Positions 9,088-18,049 of a stretch of 64,000 bases of DNA are shown here, piece by piece; position 1 is the stretch's first letter; each line of letters opens with the position of its first letter. This DNA comes from Parvularcula sp. LCG005 (lineage in GTDB: Bacteria > Pseudomonadota > Alphaproteobacteria > Caulobacterales > Parvularculaceae). A model generated the notes under the pieces. The model made no database searches, had not been told where the DNA came from, and worked only from the letters and a program-made list of their open reading frames with translations. Both the position numbers and the translations under genes were made by a program. Location: positions 2,371,001 to 2,435,000 of the forward strand of contig NZ_CP136758.1 in NCBI RefSeq assembly GCF_032930845.1, written 5' to 3'.

Positions 9088-10068
9088 ATGACGATCGCCG
9101 TGACAGGCGCTGCTGGCTATCTTGGCACTCACATGCTGCTCGGCCTCCATGATCGCGGTGAAAACGTTCTCGCCGTCGCTCAGACCGATGACATCATCCC
9201 GTATCTGCGCACCAAAATGCCCAATATCCGGCTGCCCCGGGAAGACGCGGACAGTCTCGCCGATCAATTCCGTCAGCATGACGTCCACCACGTGATCCAT
9301 TTTGCTGGCGAGAGCACGATCACGGATTCCCTGATCGATCCACTGGCGGCCTTTGACCAGATTTTGGGCTCGACCCTCACCGTGCTGAAGGCGGCGAAAG
9401 CGGCAAGTGTCGAGCATTTCGTTTTCTCGTCCACGGCCTCGGTTTACGGTGTGCCGCAACGCATGCCGATCCAGGAAGAAGCACCGCTGAGCCCCATCTC
9501 ACCTTTCGGTGCAGCGATGGCGATGGCGGAACGCATGGTGACGGATGTCTGTCGGCCTGCCGCCATTTCGACCGCGGTGCTGCGGTATTTCAACGTGGCC
9601 GGCGCCGATCCCAAAGGGCGGGCCGGTGAAGGCGGTCACCCGCGACATTTGATCAAAGCAGCGGCGCAGATTGCGACCGGTATTCTCGACGAGTCGCTGA
9701 AAATCTATGGCGACGACTATGAGACGCCGGACGGCACGGCCATTCGTGACTATCTGCACGTCTCCGACATGGCAGACGCCCACGCCGCGGCCATGGACTA
9801 TCTGATCCGCGGCGGTCGCTCGGTGATTCTGAATTGCGGATACGGCGAAGGCTATTCGGTCCGCGAAGTGATAGATGCCGTCGAAAAAGTGATGGGTCAT
9901 GAGATGCCAACAACCGTCGCCCCACGACGCGCCGGCGATCCGCCACAGCTCATTGCCGACAATGCCGGGATCCGCACGACGCTGGGCTGGACCCCCCGTT
10001 ATGATGATATTGACCTTATTGTACGTACAGCTATCGACTGGGAACGAAAATCGAGGCTCGCAATCTGA
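9088..10068 (+). CDS. GalE-like extended SDR lacking the catalytic YxxxK
   Basis: The 326-residue protein aligns along its length with UDP-glucose 4-epimerases: the NAD motif GAAGYLG (residues 7-13), FSSTASVYG, YFNVAGADPKG, GTAIRDYLHVSDMADAH and a C-terminal GDPPQL. The active-site Tyr and Lys of the family (YxxxK) are replaced: residues 140-144 read F-G-A-A-M. Known chemistry needs that Tyr as base and Lys to bind NAD ribose, so ordinary epimerase activity is unlikely. It may bind nucleotide sugars without turnover or use other residues. The gene leads a tight run with the VanZ-like gene and kdsB (1-base gap, then 4-base overlap), a context of surface polysaccharide synthesis. Confidence 0.8.
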   Translation: MTIAVTGAAGYLGTHMLLGLHDRGENVLAVAQTDDIIPYLRTKMPNIRLPREDADSLADQFRQHDVHHVIHFAGESTITDSLIDPLAAFDQILGSTLTVLKAAKAASVEHFVFSSTASVYGVPQRMPIQEEAPLSPISPFGAAMAMAERMVTDVCRPAAISTAVLRYFNVAGADPKGRAGEGGHPRHLIKAAAQIATGILDESLKIYGDDYETPDGTAIRDYLHVSDMADAHAAAMDYLIRGGRSVILNCGYGEGYSVREVIDAVEKVMGHEMPTTVAPRRAGDPPQLIADNAGIRTTLGWTPRYDDIDLIVRTAIDWERKSRLAI

Positions 10069-10069
10069 T

Positions 10070-10504
10070 ATGTCATATGCCCAGTTCTGGCGCATCAACG
10101 CAGTGGTCATCCTTGTCCTGGTCACGATTGTCAGCCTGACCCCTGATCCGGAAAAAATCGGCAAAGTGATGGACTGGTCCGCCTGGATCGCGGCCCTTGT
10201 GCTCGGTGATCCCATGAGCGGGGACAAGGTCTCTCACTTCATGGCGTACGGCGCCTTGGGATTTTTCTCGACGCTCGGGTTCACCACCGCCAAACGCCAG
10301 GCTGGCTTGGTGTTTCTTGCCCTGCTCGGCTACGGCCTCCTGATGGAAGTCTGTCAGGGCATGTTCACATCAACGCGGACAAGCGATGCGCTTGATTTCC
10401 TCGCCAACAATCTCGGCGCATTGAGCGGCATCCTTGGGGCGCTCGTGGTCCGTGCCTTGGTGCAGCATTACGGCATTCATATCAGGACACCGGTTATTCG
10501 ATGA
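10070..10504 (+). CDS. VanZ-like family small membrane protein
   Basis: This 144-residue protein starts at the ATG one base after the preceding stop. It has four hydrophobic helices (about 8-22, 48-68, 73-92 and 112-135) and the family's charged signature. That signature includes GDKVSHFMAYGALGFF in the second helix and MEVCQGMFTSTRTSDALDFLANN before the last. VanZ proteins are named for teicoplanin resistance, but most bacterial members have no known function; a role in handling membrane lipids or glycans is often suggested. Its position between a GalE-like protein and kdsB is consistent with envelope work. Confidence 0.8.
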   Translation: MSYAQFWRINAVVILVLVTIVSLTPDPEKIGKVMDWSAWIAALVLGDPMSGDKVSHFMAYGALGFFSTLGFTTAKRQAGLVFLALLGYGLLMEVCQGMFTSTRTSDALDFLANNLGALSGILGALVVRALVQHYGIHIRTPVIR

Positions 10505-11253
10505 CCCACGCCCTTATCGTTATTCCCGCACGCTACGGCTCCACGCGCCTGCCGGCCAAGCCTCTGCTCGCCGATACCGGCAAGCCGCTCATTCAGCATA
10601 CGGTAGAAGCCGCTTCGGCCGTCAAGGGCGCTGAAGTGGTGGTGGCCACAGACGACCAGCGTATTGTCGATGCGGTGACGGCATTCGGCGCGCGGGCTGT
10701 CATGACAGACCCCAACCATCCCAGCGGCACCGATCGGGTCGCCGAAGCGGCACGCGACAGCAAGGCGGATATCGTTGTGAATGTGCAGGGCGACGAGCCG
10801 GAGATCGAGCCGGAGAATATCGCCGCGCTGATCGAGGCCCATGCCCGAACACAACAGACAGATCGCCCGGCCTTTGCGTCAACGCTCGTCTGTCCGTTCC
10901 CCGACCATGCAAATCCTGATGATCCGAATACGGTGAAAGCGGTGTTGAGCCAGCCTGACCCGGCCGGAGTTCGCTCGGCCCTTTATTTCTCGCGCAGCCG
11001 CGTCCCCTTTCCGCGATCGGGCGATGGGGCACCCTTTCTACATTTGGGCATCTATGCCTTCACGCCTGAGGGCCTGCAGTCCTTCCCGTCGCTGAACCGC
11101 ACGCCGCTGGAAAACACAGAGTCCCTCGAACAGCTTCGTATTCTGGAGCATGGCCACCGCATCGCCGTGGCTATTGTGCCGCGCGCCGCACCGGGCATTG
11201 ATACCCGTGCAGACTATGATGCCTTCGTTGCCCGGTATCGGTCGCGCAACTAG
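10501..11253 (+). CDS. kdsB: 3-deoxy-manno-octulosonate cytidylyltransferase (CMP-Kdo synthetase)
   Basis: KdsB activates Kdo with CTP to give CMP-Kdo, the donor for the inner core of lipopolysaccharide, in the cytoplasm. The 250-residue length is normal. Diagnostic motifs are IPARYGSTRLPAKPL at the N-terminus, VVATDD, MTDPNHPSGTDRVAEA and VNVQGDEPEI. LHLGIYAF and an ENTESLEQLRILEHG motif near the C-terminus complete it. The start overlaps the stop of the VanZ-like gene by four bases (ATGA), indicating translational coupling. It ends two bases from the convergent glycosyltransferase gene, leaving no room for a separate terminator. Confidence 0.95.
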   Translation: MTHALIVIPARYGSTRLPAKPLLADTGKPLIQHTVEAASAVKGAEVVVATDDQRIVDAVTAFGARAVMTDPNHPSGTDRVAEAARDSKADIVVNVQGDEPEIEPENIAALIEAHARTQQTDRPAFASTLVCPFPDHANPDDPNTVKAVLSQPDPAGVRSALYFSRSRVPFPRSGDGAPFLHLGIYAFTPEGLQSFPSLNRTPLENTESLEQLRILEHGHRIAVAIVPRAAPGIDTRADYDAFVARYRSRN

Positions 11254-11255
11254 CC

Positions 11256-12791
11256 CTATTGTGGGGGACAGACAGGCGTGCGCAGTGGCGTGTAGTCACT
11301 CACCGCGTATAGATCGATTGTGCGCTCCGGTCGTCCCCGGCGGGTGGCCTTCAGGTCGACAAAGCTCTGGCCCATGGGCTCAATCTCGGCAAAGCCTGCA
11401 TACATGCACAGAAGGCTCGACCATTGGGTGGCGAGCAGATACCGCTCTCCGGCTTGTGCCTCGAACCCCATCGCATATTCGTAGGTATTGTCCGGCTGAC
11501 CGTTCAGATCGAACACCATCAGCGGCACATCGTCATGGCGCCATTCCCAGGTGAGGTGCGCAGCGATCTCGCGCTCATCAACGATAATAGCGTCAAATCC
11601 CTCCGCGGCCGCTCTCAGCTGCGCCGCCGTCTCGTCCCAACCGCGCAGGCGTTTGACTTCGTTCGACATGCCGAGACGATCGGCCAGAGCGAAATTGAGC
11701 GACAGCACGGTGAAAAACAGGCCGACGGCGACATGCAGAGCCGTAGCAGCCCAAAGCCCCCACCGCGCGCGCCAGCGTAAGAGCCATGCCGTCACAAGGA
11801 TGCTGGCCGCCGGGTACGCCGCCATTGCCCAATTGGCATGCGCGCGGGACAGCAAAGCCTGCACACAGATGATCAGCAGCGGCGGCAGAGCAAAACACAG
11901 GAGCAACAAATCAGCGGGGCGCTTCTCACCAGCGCCGCGCAGGCGTGCACCGAGCGTGACGATGCCGGCAAGGAAAGCACCGAACAGGATCGGCCCGAAA
12001 ACCCCGAACTGGGCACCGACGAAATCAAGCAATGAGCCGGGGTTCAGCAGATTGCCGTCCCAATGGGCATTGTCCGCGGTGTGGTTGAGCGTCTGCATCC
12101 CATGGGTGATGTTCCAGACGATGTTCGGTGCAAAGATCAGGGCGGCCAGGGCGACGGCGAAAAGGCCGGGCTTCAGCGGCATGCCGCGGCGCTCGTCCCG
12201 GACGATCAGCAGAGACAGGCCCCATCCGATGGCGAAATATATCATCGCATATTTCGACAGCATGCCGAGGCCGAGCGCGACGCCAAGCCCGAGCGCATTG
12301 CGCCGCGCGTTGAAGGGACCATCGTGGTAGAGGCTGACAAGGAAATGCAGGGCCATCGACCAGAAGAACAGAAGCGGGATATCTGTCGACATGATCGTGG
12401 CGCCGAGCATCACCGCCGGTAGGAACAACCATAAGAGCGCGGCCCAGACGCCGACACCATCGCCATAGAGCCGTCGCCCTGTTGCAAACAGGAACATCGC
12501 CGTGCCGCCGATAAAGATCGGACTGAGGAAACGCACTGACCAGGTCCAATCCCCGAAAATTGCCGTGGGCAAGGCAATCGACCACGCGATCATGGGCGGC
12601 TTGGAATAATAGCCAAAGTCGAGGTCACGCGACCAGAACCAGTATTGTGCCTCATCCGGCCCCAGGCTCGTCTGATAGAAGAAGAGCAGAATGAGCCGGA
12701 GAAGCGTGACGGCGGTGACAAGCCCGAGCACGACCTCGACGGGCCGGTCTTCGAGAACGGTACGGGCACGAATGAAGGGGGATAACGTCAT
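11256..12791 (-). CDS. GT39-family membrane glycosyltransferase (ArnT/PMT-like), first copy
   Basis: A 511-residue multi-pass membrane protein of the ArnT/PMT fold, which moves sugars from undecaprenyl-phosphate carriers to periplasmic acceptors. The first periplasmic loop carries the expected acidic site, SLGPDEAQYWFWSRDLDFGYYSKPP, with the DE pair and the KPP element. About ten hydrophobic segments follow, then a soluble C-terminal part of about 150 residues. Its ATG overlaps the stop of the upstream GT39 gene by four bases, so the two are translationally coupled. Likely acceptors are lipid A or a surface glycan; sugar and acceptor cannot be read from sequence. Confidence 0.85.
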   Translation of the reverse strand: MTLSPFIRARTVLEDRPVEVVLGLVTAVTLLRLILLFFYQTSLGPDEAQYWFWSRDLDFGYYSKPPMIAWSIALPTAIFGDWTWSVRFLSPIFIGGTAMFLFATGRRLYGDGVGVWAALLWLFLPAVMLGATIMSTDIPLLFFWSMALHFLVSLYHDGPFNARRNALGLGVALGLGMLSKYAMIYFAIGWGLSLLIVRDERRGMPLKPGLFAVALAALIFAPNIVWNITHGMQTLNHTADNAHWDGNLLNPGSLLDFVGAQFGVFGPILFGAFLAGIVTLGARLRGAGEKRPADLLLLCFALPPLLIICVQALLSRAHANWAMAAYPAASILVTAWLLRWRARWGLWAATALHVAVGLFFTVLSLNFALADRLGMSNEVKRLRGWDETAAQLRAAAEGFDAIIVDEREIAAHLTWEWRHDDVPLMVFDLNGQPDNTYEYAMGFEAQAGERYLLATQWSSLLCMYAGFAEIEPMGQSFVDLKATRRGRPERTIDLYAVSDYTPLRTPVCPPQ

Positions 12792-14479
12792 TTCAGGCGG
12801 TACAGGGTCAGTCGCATGTCTTCGCTGTTCGAGTAATTGTAGCCCGTCAGACTATCGACGGCGACCGCTGTCCGACCGGCGGGCAGAGCCTCGAGAAATG
12901 CGTCACGTTCCCGGTCTTCGACGACAACGGCGCGCCCTTGCGCCGCAATGATCCAGACGGCGGCTTCCTGCGGCGTCAACAATCGTGTCGGGGTACCGAG
13001 CGTGAACACGGCAGAGGGCTCGTGATAGCCCACAAGCGCGATTGGGCCTGTGTCGTCGCGAAGCGGATGCGCTTCGTTCCGGTCGAGCATCTCCGCCAGA
13101 CGGGGGGTCAGCAGCAGCTGGTCGAGAGTCGGCAGGACGCCTTCAAACGTGACCCACGCAAATATGCCGCTCGCCAGGACGGCAGAAGTCAGTGCGGGGA
13201 TCAATTTTGACCGCAGCGAGAAACTGGCCGCGACCAGGGTGACGCCCAAAATCACGACGGCGGCCGTGTAGTGCCAGGCATTCACCCCTTCTGACGAATA
13301 GGTCTTGGCCAGGTAGATGATCCCGAATGCCGCCAGCGCACCGACAAATGCATAGAGCAGCGCCCCAGCCCACCGCAGCAACGGGAACTGACCAGCCTTG
13401 ACCGAGGTCAGGAAGGCCCCGATCAGCAGGGCCAGGGCGGGATACAGAACCATCGGGTAATGCGGCAGCTTGGTGGATGTCAGCTCGAACACCAGAAAGC
13501 CCGGCAGAAGCCATGACAGGCAGAACAGGACCGCGCCGTCGCGCCAGCGCGGGATCGCCGATCGCATGGCCGCCGGAATGAACAGGGCCGCCGGCCAGAA
13601 CATCAGCCACAGCGCAATGAAATGATAGCCGAACGGGCCGCCATGGCGTTCCTGACCGGTCGTGATCTTGCCGAGCATGTCGGTGCCGACCGCTTCCGCG
13701 TAAAATCGTCCGTCGGTCACAATACCAATCGCAATGGCCCAGGGCGCGACCATAAGGGCGAGGATTGCGACGCCCATAACGGGGCGGAGGCGTTTGAGCC
13801 AGCTCAGGCCGGCGCCGGTCAGTTTCGAGCCGGCGATCATGCCGCCCACGGTGAACACGCCAATCATCGGGGCAATTGGGCCTTTGACCAGTATGCCCAC
13901 ACCAATCGCGACCCAGAACGCTATGGCGGTGCGCAGCACACGCCTGCCTTCTCGCGCGACGATCAGTCGGGCAAGAGCCGCCTGCATCGCACACACACAC
14001 GCCAACAGCGTGGCGTCCGTCTTGGCGATCGATCCCTCCCCCGCCAGGACGGGAGCCGAGACAAGCAGCACCGCGCCCAGAAAGGCAGCAGATCGGCCAA
14101 ACAGCGAACAACCTGCAAAATACGTGAATAGACCAGCCAGCGCGACGGCAATGAGACTTGGCAGACGATAGGCCCAGAGCGGGCGGTCTTCCACATCAGC
14201 AAAAAGTTGCACAGAAGCAGACTGGATCCAGTAGATGCCGACGGGCTTCTTGTTCCGCTCCTCATCCTGATAGCGGATCCGGACGTAGTCTCCCGTCTCG
14301 ATCATCTGGGTCGTGGCCTGGATGAACCGGCTCTCGTCCCGGTCGAGGGGCGGTACGGTCAGGAGACCGGACAGGGCCACAAGGATGGCGAACAACAGGA
14401 TGAGGATGATGTGCCCACCCGATGGTGCCTGCCTTTGCCCCTTGCCCACAACGATTGCCACACGCACCCCAAATGCCAC
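12788..14479 (-). CDS. GT39-family membrane glycosyltransferase (ArnT-like), second copy
   Basis: The protein starts with a hydrophobic helix (HIILILLFAILVALSGLL), then the loop PPLDRDESRFIQATTQMIE and NKKPVGIYWIQSAS, the acidic and KP signature of ArnT-like transferases. Some ten further membrane segments and a C-terminal soluble domain follow. The frame is open to an ATG at 14647, but that codon interlocks with the ATG of the divergent GT2 gene and its 56-codon leader looks non-coding. I therefore prefer one of several GTG codons between 14449 and 14479; the exact one is uncertain. It forms a two-gene operon with the next GT39 gene and faces away from a GT2 likely to charge the lipid carrier. 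Confidence 0.8.
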   Translation of the reverse strand: MAFGVRVAIVVGKGQRQAPSGGHIILILLFAILVALSGLLTVPPLDRDESRFIQATTQMIETGDYVRIRYQDEERNKKPVGIYWIQSASVQLFADVEDRPLWAYRLPSLIAVALAGLFTYFAGCSLFGRSAAFLGAVLLVSAPVLAGEGSIAKTDATLLACVCAMQAALARLIVAREGRRVLRTAIAFWVAIGVGILVKGPIAPMIGVFTVGGMIAGSKLTGAGLSWLKRLRPVMGVAILALMVAPWAIAIGIVTDGRFYAEAVGTDMLGKITTGQERHGGPFGYHFIALWLMFWPAALFIPAAMRSAIPRWRDGAVLFCLSWLLPGFLVFELTSTKLPHYPMVLYPALALLIGAFLTSVKAGQFPLLRWAGALLYAFVGALAAFGIIYLAKTYSSEGVNAWHYTAAVVILGVTLVAASFSLRSKLIPALTSAVLASGIFAWVTFEGVLPTLDQLLLTPRLAEMLDRNEAHPLRDDTGPIALVGYHEPSAVFTLGTPTRLLTPQEAAVWIIAAQGRAVVVEDRERDAFLEALPAGRTAVAVDSLTGYNYSNSEDMRLTLYRLK

Positions 14480-14645
14480 TCTATGTAGGGTCTCGTAACC
14501 GGTTGTGATCGGTTTGGCGAGAGCGGGCAGCGCCGCAAAGCCCCCTATCTCCGCATTGTTTCCAGTGTGACGACCGGGACGGTACAGCACGGGCTTCACA
14601 AAAAAGGGCGCGCCTTTCGCCCAGAAATGCGTTAGGCCGCCCGCC

Positions 14646-15419
14646 ATGATTGATACCCCTGCTCCCCTTTACGGCCTGCCCGATCGCAGCAATGCATCTC
14701 CTGCCGTGTCTGTTGTCGTCCCCATGCATAATGAGGAGGGCAATGCGGTCGTCCTCGTGCGTGAAATTGCCAAAGCGCTCGACGGCCATGATTTTGAGAT
14801 CATCACTGTCGATGACGCCTCCACCGATGCGACCCAGGGCAATCTGGCGGCGGCCCGCACCGAAATTCCGCAATTGCGTGTTCTGGCGCATGCTCACAAC
14901 GCCGGTCAGAGCCGGGCCGTGCGCACCGGGATCCTGGCGGCGCGGGCGCCGATCATCGCGACACTGGACGGCGATGGACAGAATCCGCCGGGCGAAATTC
15001 CCGCGATGATCGCCCAATTGACGCGCGATGGGGCGCCCGCTCTCCTGTCCATGGTCGCTGGCGAACGCCAGAAACGCCAGGACAGTCAGGCCAAGCTGCT
15101 GGCGTCTCGCTGGGCGAATGGCATCCGGAAATCACTGTTGAAAGACGACGCCAACGACACGGGATGCGGCCTCAAGGTGTTTTATCGCGACGCCTTTTTA
15201 CGGCTTCCGTATTTCGACCATATCCACCGCTATCTGCCGGCTTTGATGACGCGGGAAGGCTATGAGGTCGAATTTGCGCCCGTTTCCCACCGCTCCCGCG
15301 AACATGGTCAATCAAAATATACAAATTTTGGCCGCGCAGCAGTAGCGATCCGGGATCTTATAGGCGTAACATGGCTTATCGCCCGGTCTCGCAAACCTGT
15401 GGCGATTAAGGAACTGTAG
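14646..15419 (+). CDS. Family 2 glycosyltransferase (dolichyl/undecaprenyl-phosphate sugar synthase type)
   Basis: This 257-residue cytoplasmic enzyme has the GT-A motifs SVVVPMHNEEGNAVVLVREI, ITVDDASTDAT, NAGQSRAVRTGI and the metal-binding LDGDGQNPPGE. Later come DTGCGLKVFYRDAFLRLPYF and a C-terminal hydrophobic stretch (DLIGVTWLIARS). These place it with the DPM1/ArnC-like enzymes that load a sugar onto a polyprenyl phosphate. Its divergent neighbours are two GT39 transferases that use such carriers, and the next gene encodes a small membrane protein, so the four probably make and transfer one surface-sugar modification. That pathway link is inferred from context. Confidence 0.85.
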   Translation: MIDTPAPLYGLPDRSNASPAVSVVVPMHNEEGNAVVLVREIAKALDGHDFEIITVDDASTDATQGNLAAARTEIPQLRVLAHAHNAGQSRAVRTGILAARAPIIATLDGDGQNPPGEIPAMIAQLTRDGAPALLSMVAGERQKRQDSQAKLLASRWANGIRKSLLKDDANDTGCGLKVFYRDAFLRLPYFDHIHRYLPALMTREGYEVEFAPVSHRSREHGQSKYTNFGRAAVAIRDLIGVTWLIARSRKPVAIKEL

Positions 15420-15518
15420 CCGGTGGGGGAGGACTGACCGATGGGTAGAGGCGATATTAGTGTGGCGCCCGTGCCGGGTCTGCAGTACGGTAAAGGACGT
15501 CGCGAGGGGAAGTCCAAT

Positions 15519-15914
15519 ATGTTTTCCATGATCCCATTACTGGTTGTCAGCCTGATCCTGTTCACCGTTGGACGGTTTGCAGGCGGCGAAGGCTGGACTG
15601 ATACTGAATTCTTCACGCTCACCATGGTGTCGGGTGACTATTGGCGCGTGAGCATGGGCCATGCGTTCATCATTCTGTCGATGGGCTTCCTGTTCATCGA
15701 GCTGTTGCGGGCGACCAAAACGGGCACGGATTCACTGGTCAATCACGCCCTGTCGGCGCTCCTGTTCATCGCTACGCTTTTGCTGTTCATCATTGTGCCG
15801 GGCTATGGCAATTCGATCTTCTTCATCTTCATGTCGATGACGTTCCTCGACTTCATGGCTGGCTTCATTGTCACCACTGTCACGGCAAGACGTGATTTCG
15901 GCGTGACTGGCTAA
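15519..15914 (+). CDS. Small four-helix membrane protein, function unknown
   Basis: I start this 131-residue protein at the ATG of MFSMIPLLVV because a strong GAGGGGAAG ribosome site lies about seven bases upstream. An ATG 26 codons earlier would add a basic, non-hydrophobic leader. Four hydrophobic helices are evident (about 3-18, 44-62, 75-96 and 103-122). The sequence contains VSGDYWRVSMGHAFIILSMG and an aromatic IFFIFMSMTFLDFMAGF stretch. I do not recognise a characterised family. It follows the GT2 gene by 100 bases on the same strand and ends just before a strong terminator. Confidence 0.7.
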   Translation: MFSMIPLLVVSLILFTVGRFAGGEGWTDTEFFTLTMVSGDYWRVSMGHAFIILSMGFLFIELLRATKTGTDSLVNHALSALLFIATLLLFIIVPGYGNSIFFIFMSMTFLDFMAGFIVTTVTARRDFGVTG

Positions 15915-15941
15915 TCATCTTTTCTTTTCAAGTCTTTCGAT

Positions 15942-15976
15942 AAAGCCCGCCGGTTAGTGTTACCGGCGGGCTTTAT
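15942..15976 (+). terminator. Rho-independent terminator
   Basis: A perfect 13-base-pair stem (AAAGCCCGCCGGT and its complement) closes a seven-base loop. The stem ends in TTT and is followed by ATT. It ends the GT2/small membrane protein transcript 28 bases after the last stop codon and insulates the EAL-domain gene. Confidence 0.9.
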
Positions 15977-16144
15977 TGCTTCAGATAGCCGCAATTTTCG
16001 GCATTCGTACCTATTTGGGACAACCCTGCCGCGAATATTTCAGGCTTCTTTTACGTCACCCGCCATATAGTCGTCCCTGAAACGTCGAAGCGAACGCCAC
16101 TCGTCCCCTAGGGGGCGCTCGCTCTCACAGGCAAGGACCGCGGA

Positions 16145-17839
16145 ATGACGACCATTCAAACCGTTGAGGCAGAAACACTCAAGCTCGCCCTTGAGGCTGC
16201 TGGCCAAGCCATGTTCGACCTGGATCCAACCGATCGCGAAATGCGCTGGGCAGATCCGGACGCGGCCCGCGACCTCTTTGGCCTTGACCACGATATCAAC
16301 GGCGAAGACGACCTCCTTGCCCTCCTCGACGAAGAATTCATCACCCAGCGCCAATCGGCTCTCGATGCCGCCCAGGAAGCCAATACCAGCTACTCCCTTG
16401 AGTATCGCCTCGGCCCGGATGCCGGCAATCGGTGGGTCGAAGAGCGCGGCATGTGGATGGCTTATGGCGACACCAAGCGCCTCGTCGGCGTCATCCGTCT
16501 GATTGACGACCAGAAACAGCGTGAAGCGCGCCTGTCCTACCTCGCCTGCTATGATGAGCTGACAGGCCAGTTGAACCGGGCCCGCTGCAAGGAACTGATT
16601 GGCGAGACACTCGACGCTGTCCGGCAGGGCACGCGCCAGGGCGCCCTCCTCCTCGTCGGCATCGACAATGTCGGCGGCATCAACAGCGACTTCGGCTTCG
16701 ATATTGCGGACCAGGTGATCGTCGAGGTTGCTGATCGTATTGCTGCATCGCTGGGCCAGAAAGGCGTTTTCGGCCGGGTCGCCGGTACGAAATTCAGCAT
16801 CATCCTGAATGAGGGCACAGCGGAAGCCATCGTGACCCAGGCCCGCACCGTGATGAATGCGATGCGCGAGCAGGTGGTGATGACGCGCGCCGGCGGTATC
16901 GGCGTCTCTGTCTGCGTCGGCGCGACATTGCTCGACAGCCAGGCGTCCTCCAGCATCGCCATGGCAGAAACCGAAGCCGCCTTTGATCAGGCCCGCCGCA
17001 AAGGTCCATCAAGCTTCGAGATGTTCAGCGAAACGACGGAGACTGTTTCCCGTCGCCGCCAGAACACGGAAATGTCAGACGTCATTCTGACCGCCTTGAA
17101 TGAGCGCCGTGTCTATCTTGCCTACCAGCCGATCGTGCCGGATGTTCACGCGCCCTGCACCAAATATGAGTGTCTGATCCGCATGCGCGGTGAGGACGGT
17201 CAGGAAATACCGGCACCGGCCTTTATCCCGACCGCTGAACGTCTGGGCCTGGTCCACCTGCTGGACCGCCGGGTCCTCGAACTGGCCACGCAGGCGCTGC
17301 TGATCGAGCCGACCATTGCCCTGAACGTCAACCTGTCATGGGAAACGGTGAAAGATCCGGTCTGGGCAGAAGGCTACCTGTCACATCTGCGCGCCAACCG
17401 CCGGGTCTGTGACCGCCTGACCATTGAACTGACCGAGACCCAAGCCGTTGATGCCATTGACGCCTCGATCGAGTTTGTCTCGGCAATCAAGGATTTCGGC
17501 TGTGACTTCGCGATTGATGATTTTGGCGCGGGCTACACCTCGTTCCGGAACCTCAAAGCGCTCGACATCGATATTCTGAAAATCGACGGCTCTTTCGTAT
17601 CCGGCATTTCCTCCTCGCGCGAGAACCAGATCATTGTGCGCACGCTTCTTGATCTGGCGCGTAATTTCGGGATGAAGACTGTGGCCGAATGGGTCGACAA
17701 TGAAAGCGATGCGACTCTGCTCAAGGCATTGGGCGTCGACTACCTTCAAGGCTTCTATCTTGGCAAACCCGAACAGCGGCCGGAATGGTCTGCGCCGACC
17801 CGCGCAGAACCCGAACAGCAGGCCTGGCGCACTGGTTGA
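16145..17839 (+). CDS. PAS / degenerate GGDEF / EAL cyclic-di-GMP phosphodiesterase candidate
   Basis: This 564-residue protein has no membrane segment. An N-terminal PAS-like region of about 130 residues ends in the linker RLIDDQKQREARLSYLACYD. A GGDEF fold follows (DELTGQLNRARCKELI), but the signature reads AGTKF, so cyclase activity should be absent. The C-terminal EAL domain (about 310-550) has ECLIR in place of EALLR, INVN-like ALNVNLS, IELTETQA, IDDFGAGYTSF, ILKIDGSFV and LQGFYLGKP. The acidic and lysine residues needed to bind metal and cut c-di-GMP appear retained. The degenerate GGDEF may act as a GTP sensor, as in Caulobacter PdeA. It stands alone between two terminators. Confidence 0.85.
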   Translation: MTTIQTVEAETLKLALEAAGQAMFDLDPTDREMRWADPDAARDLFGLDHDINGEDDLLALLDEEFITQRQSALDAAQEANTSYSLEYRLGPDAGNRWVEERGMWMAYGDTKRLVGVIRLIDDQKQREARLSYLACYDELTGQLNRARCKELIGETLDAVRQGTRQGALLLVGIDNVGGINSDFGFDIADQVIVEVADRIAASLGQKGVFGRVAGTKFSIILNEGTAEAIVTQARTVMNAMREQVVMTRAGGIGVSVCVGATLLDSQASSSIAMAETEAAFDQARRKGPSSFEMFSETTETVSRRRQNTEMSDVILTALNERRVYLAYQPIVPDVHAPCTKYECLIRMRGEDGQEIPAPAFIPTAERLGLVHLLDRRVLELATQALLIEPTIALNVNLSWETVKDPVWAEGYLSHLRANRRVCDRLTIELTETQAVDAIDASIEFVSAIKDFGCDFAIDDFGAGYTSFRNLKALDIDILKIDGSFVSGISSSRENQIIVRTLLDLARNFGMKTVAEWVDNESDATLLKALGVDYLQGFYLGKPEQRPEWSAPTRAEPEQQAWRTG

Positions 17840-18049
17840 TTGTCGATAATTTATCGTTCCGCCAGATACGTGCAACCAGGCGGAGCGGAATCCTGCTCCA
17901 AGAGACGCAGATCTGGACCGAAAAGCCAAGTTATCGATGATTATCAATTATTTGGCCGCAGCACGACACTGCGCTGAAACATGTTCGAATGGTGCGGCGC
18001 AGCAACGAATTTTCTTGTCATGGATGTGTCATGTGGCGTAAACCATGGA

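Noticed and set aside
14480-14647. 56-codon N-terminal extension of the second GT39 gene
   Set aside because: It shares its start codon bases with the GT2 gene, fills the only promoter space for that gene and lacks the expected first membrane helix pattern.
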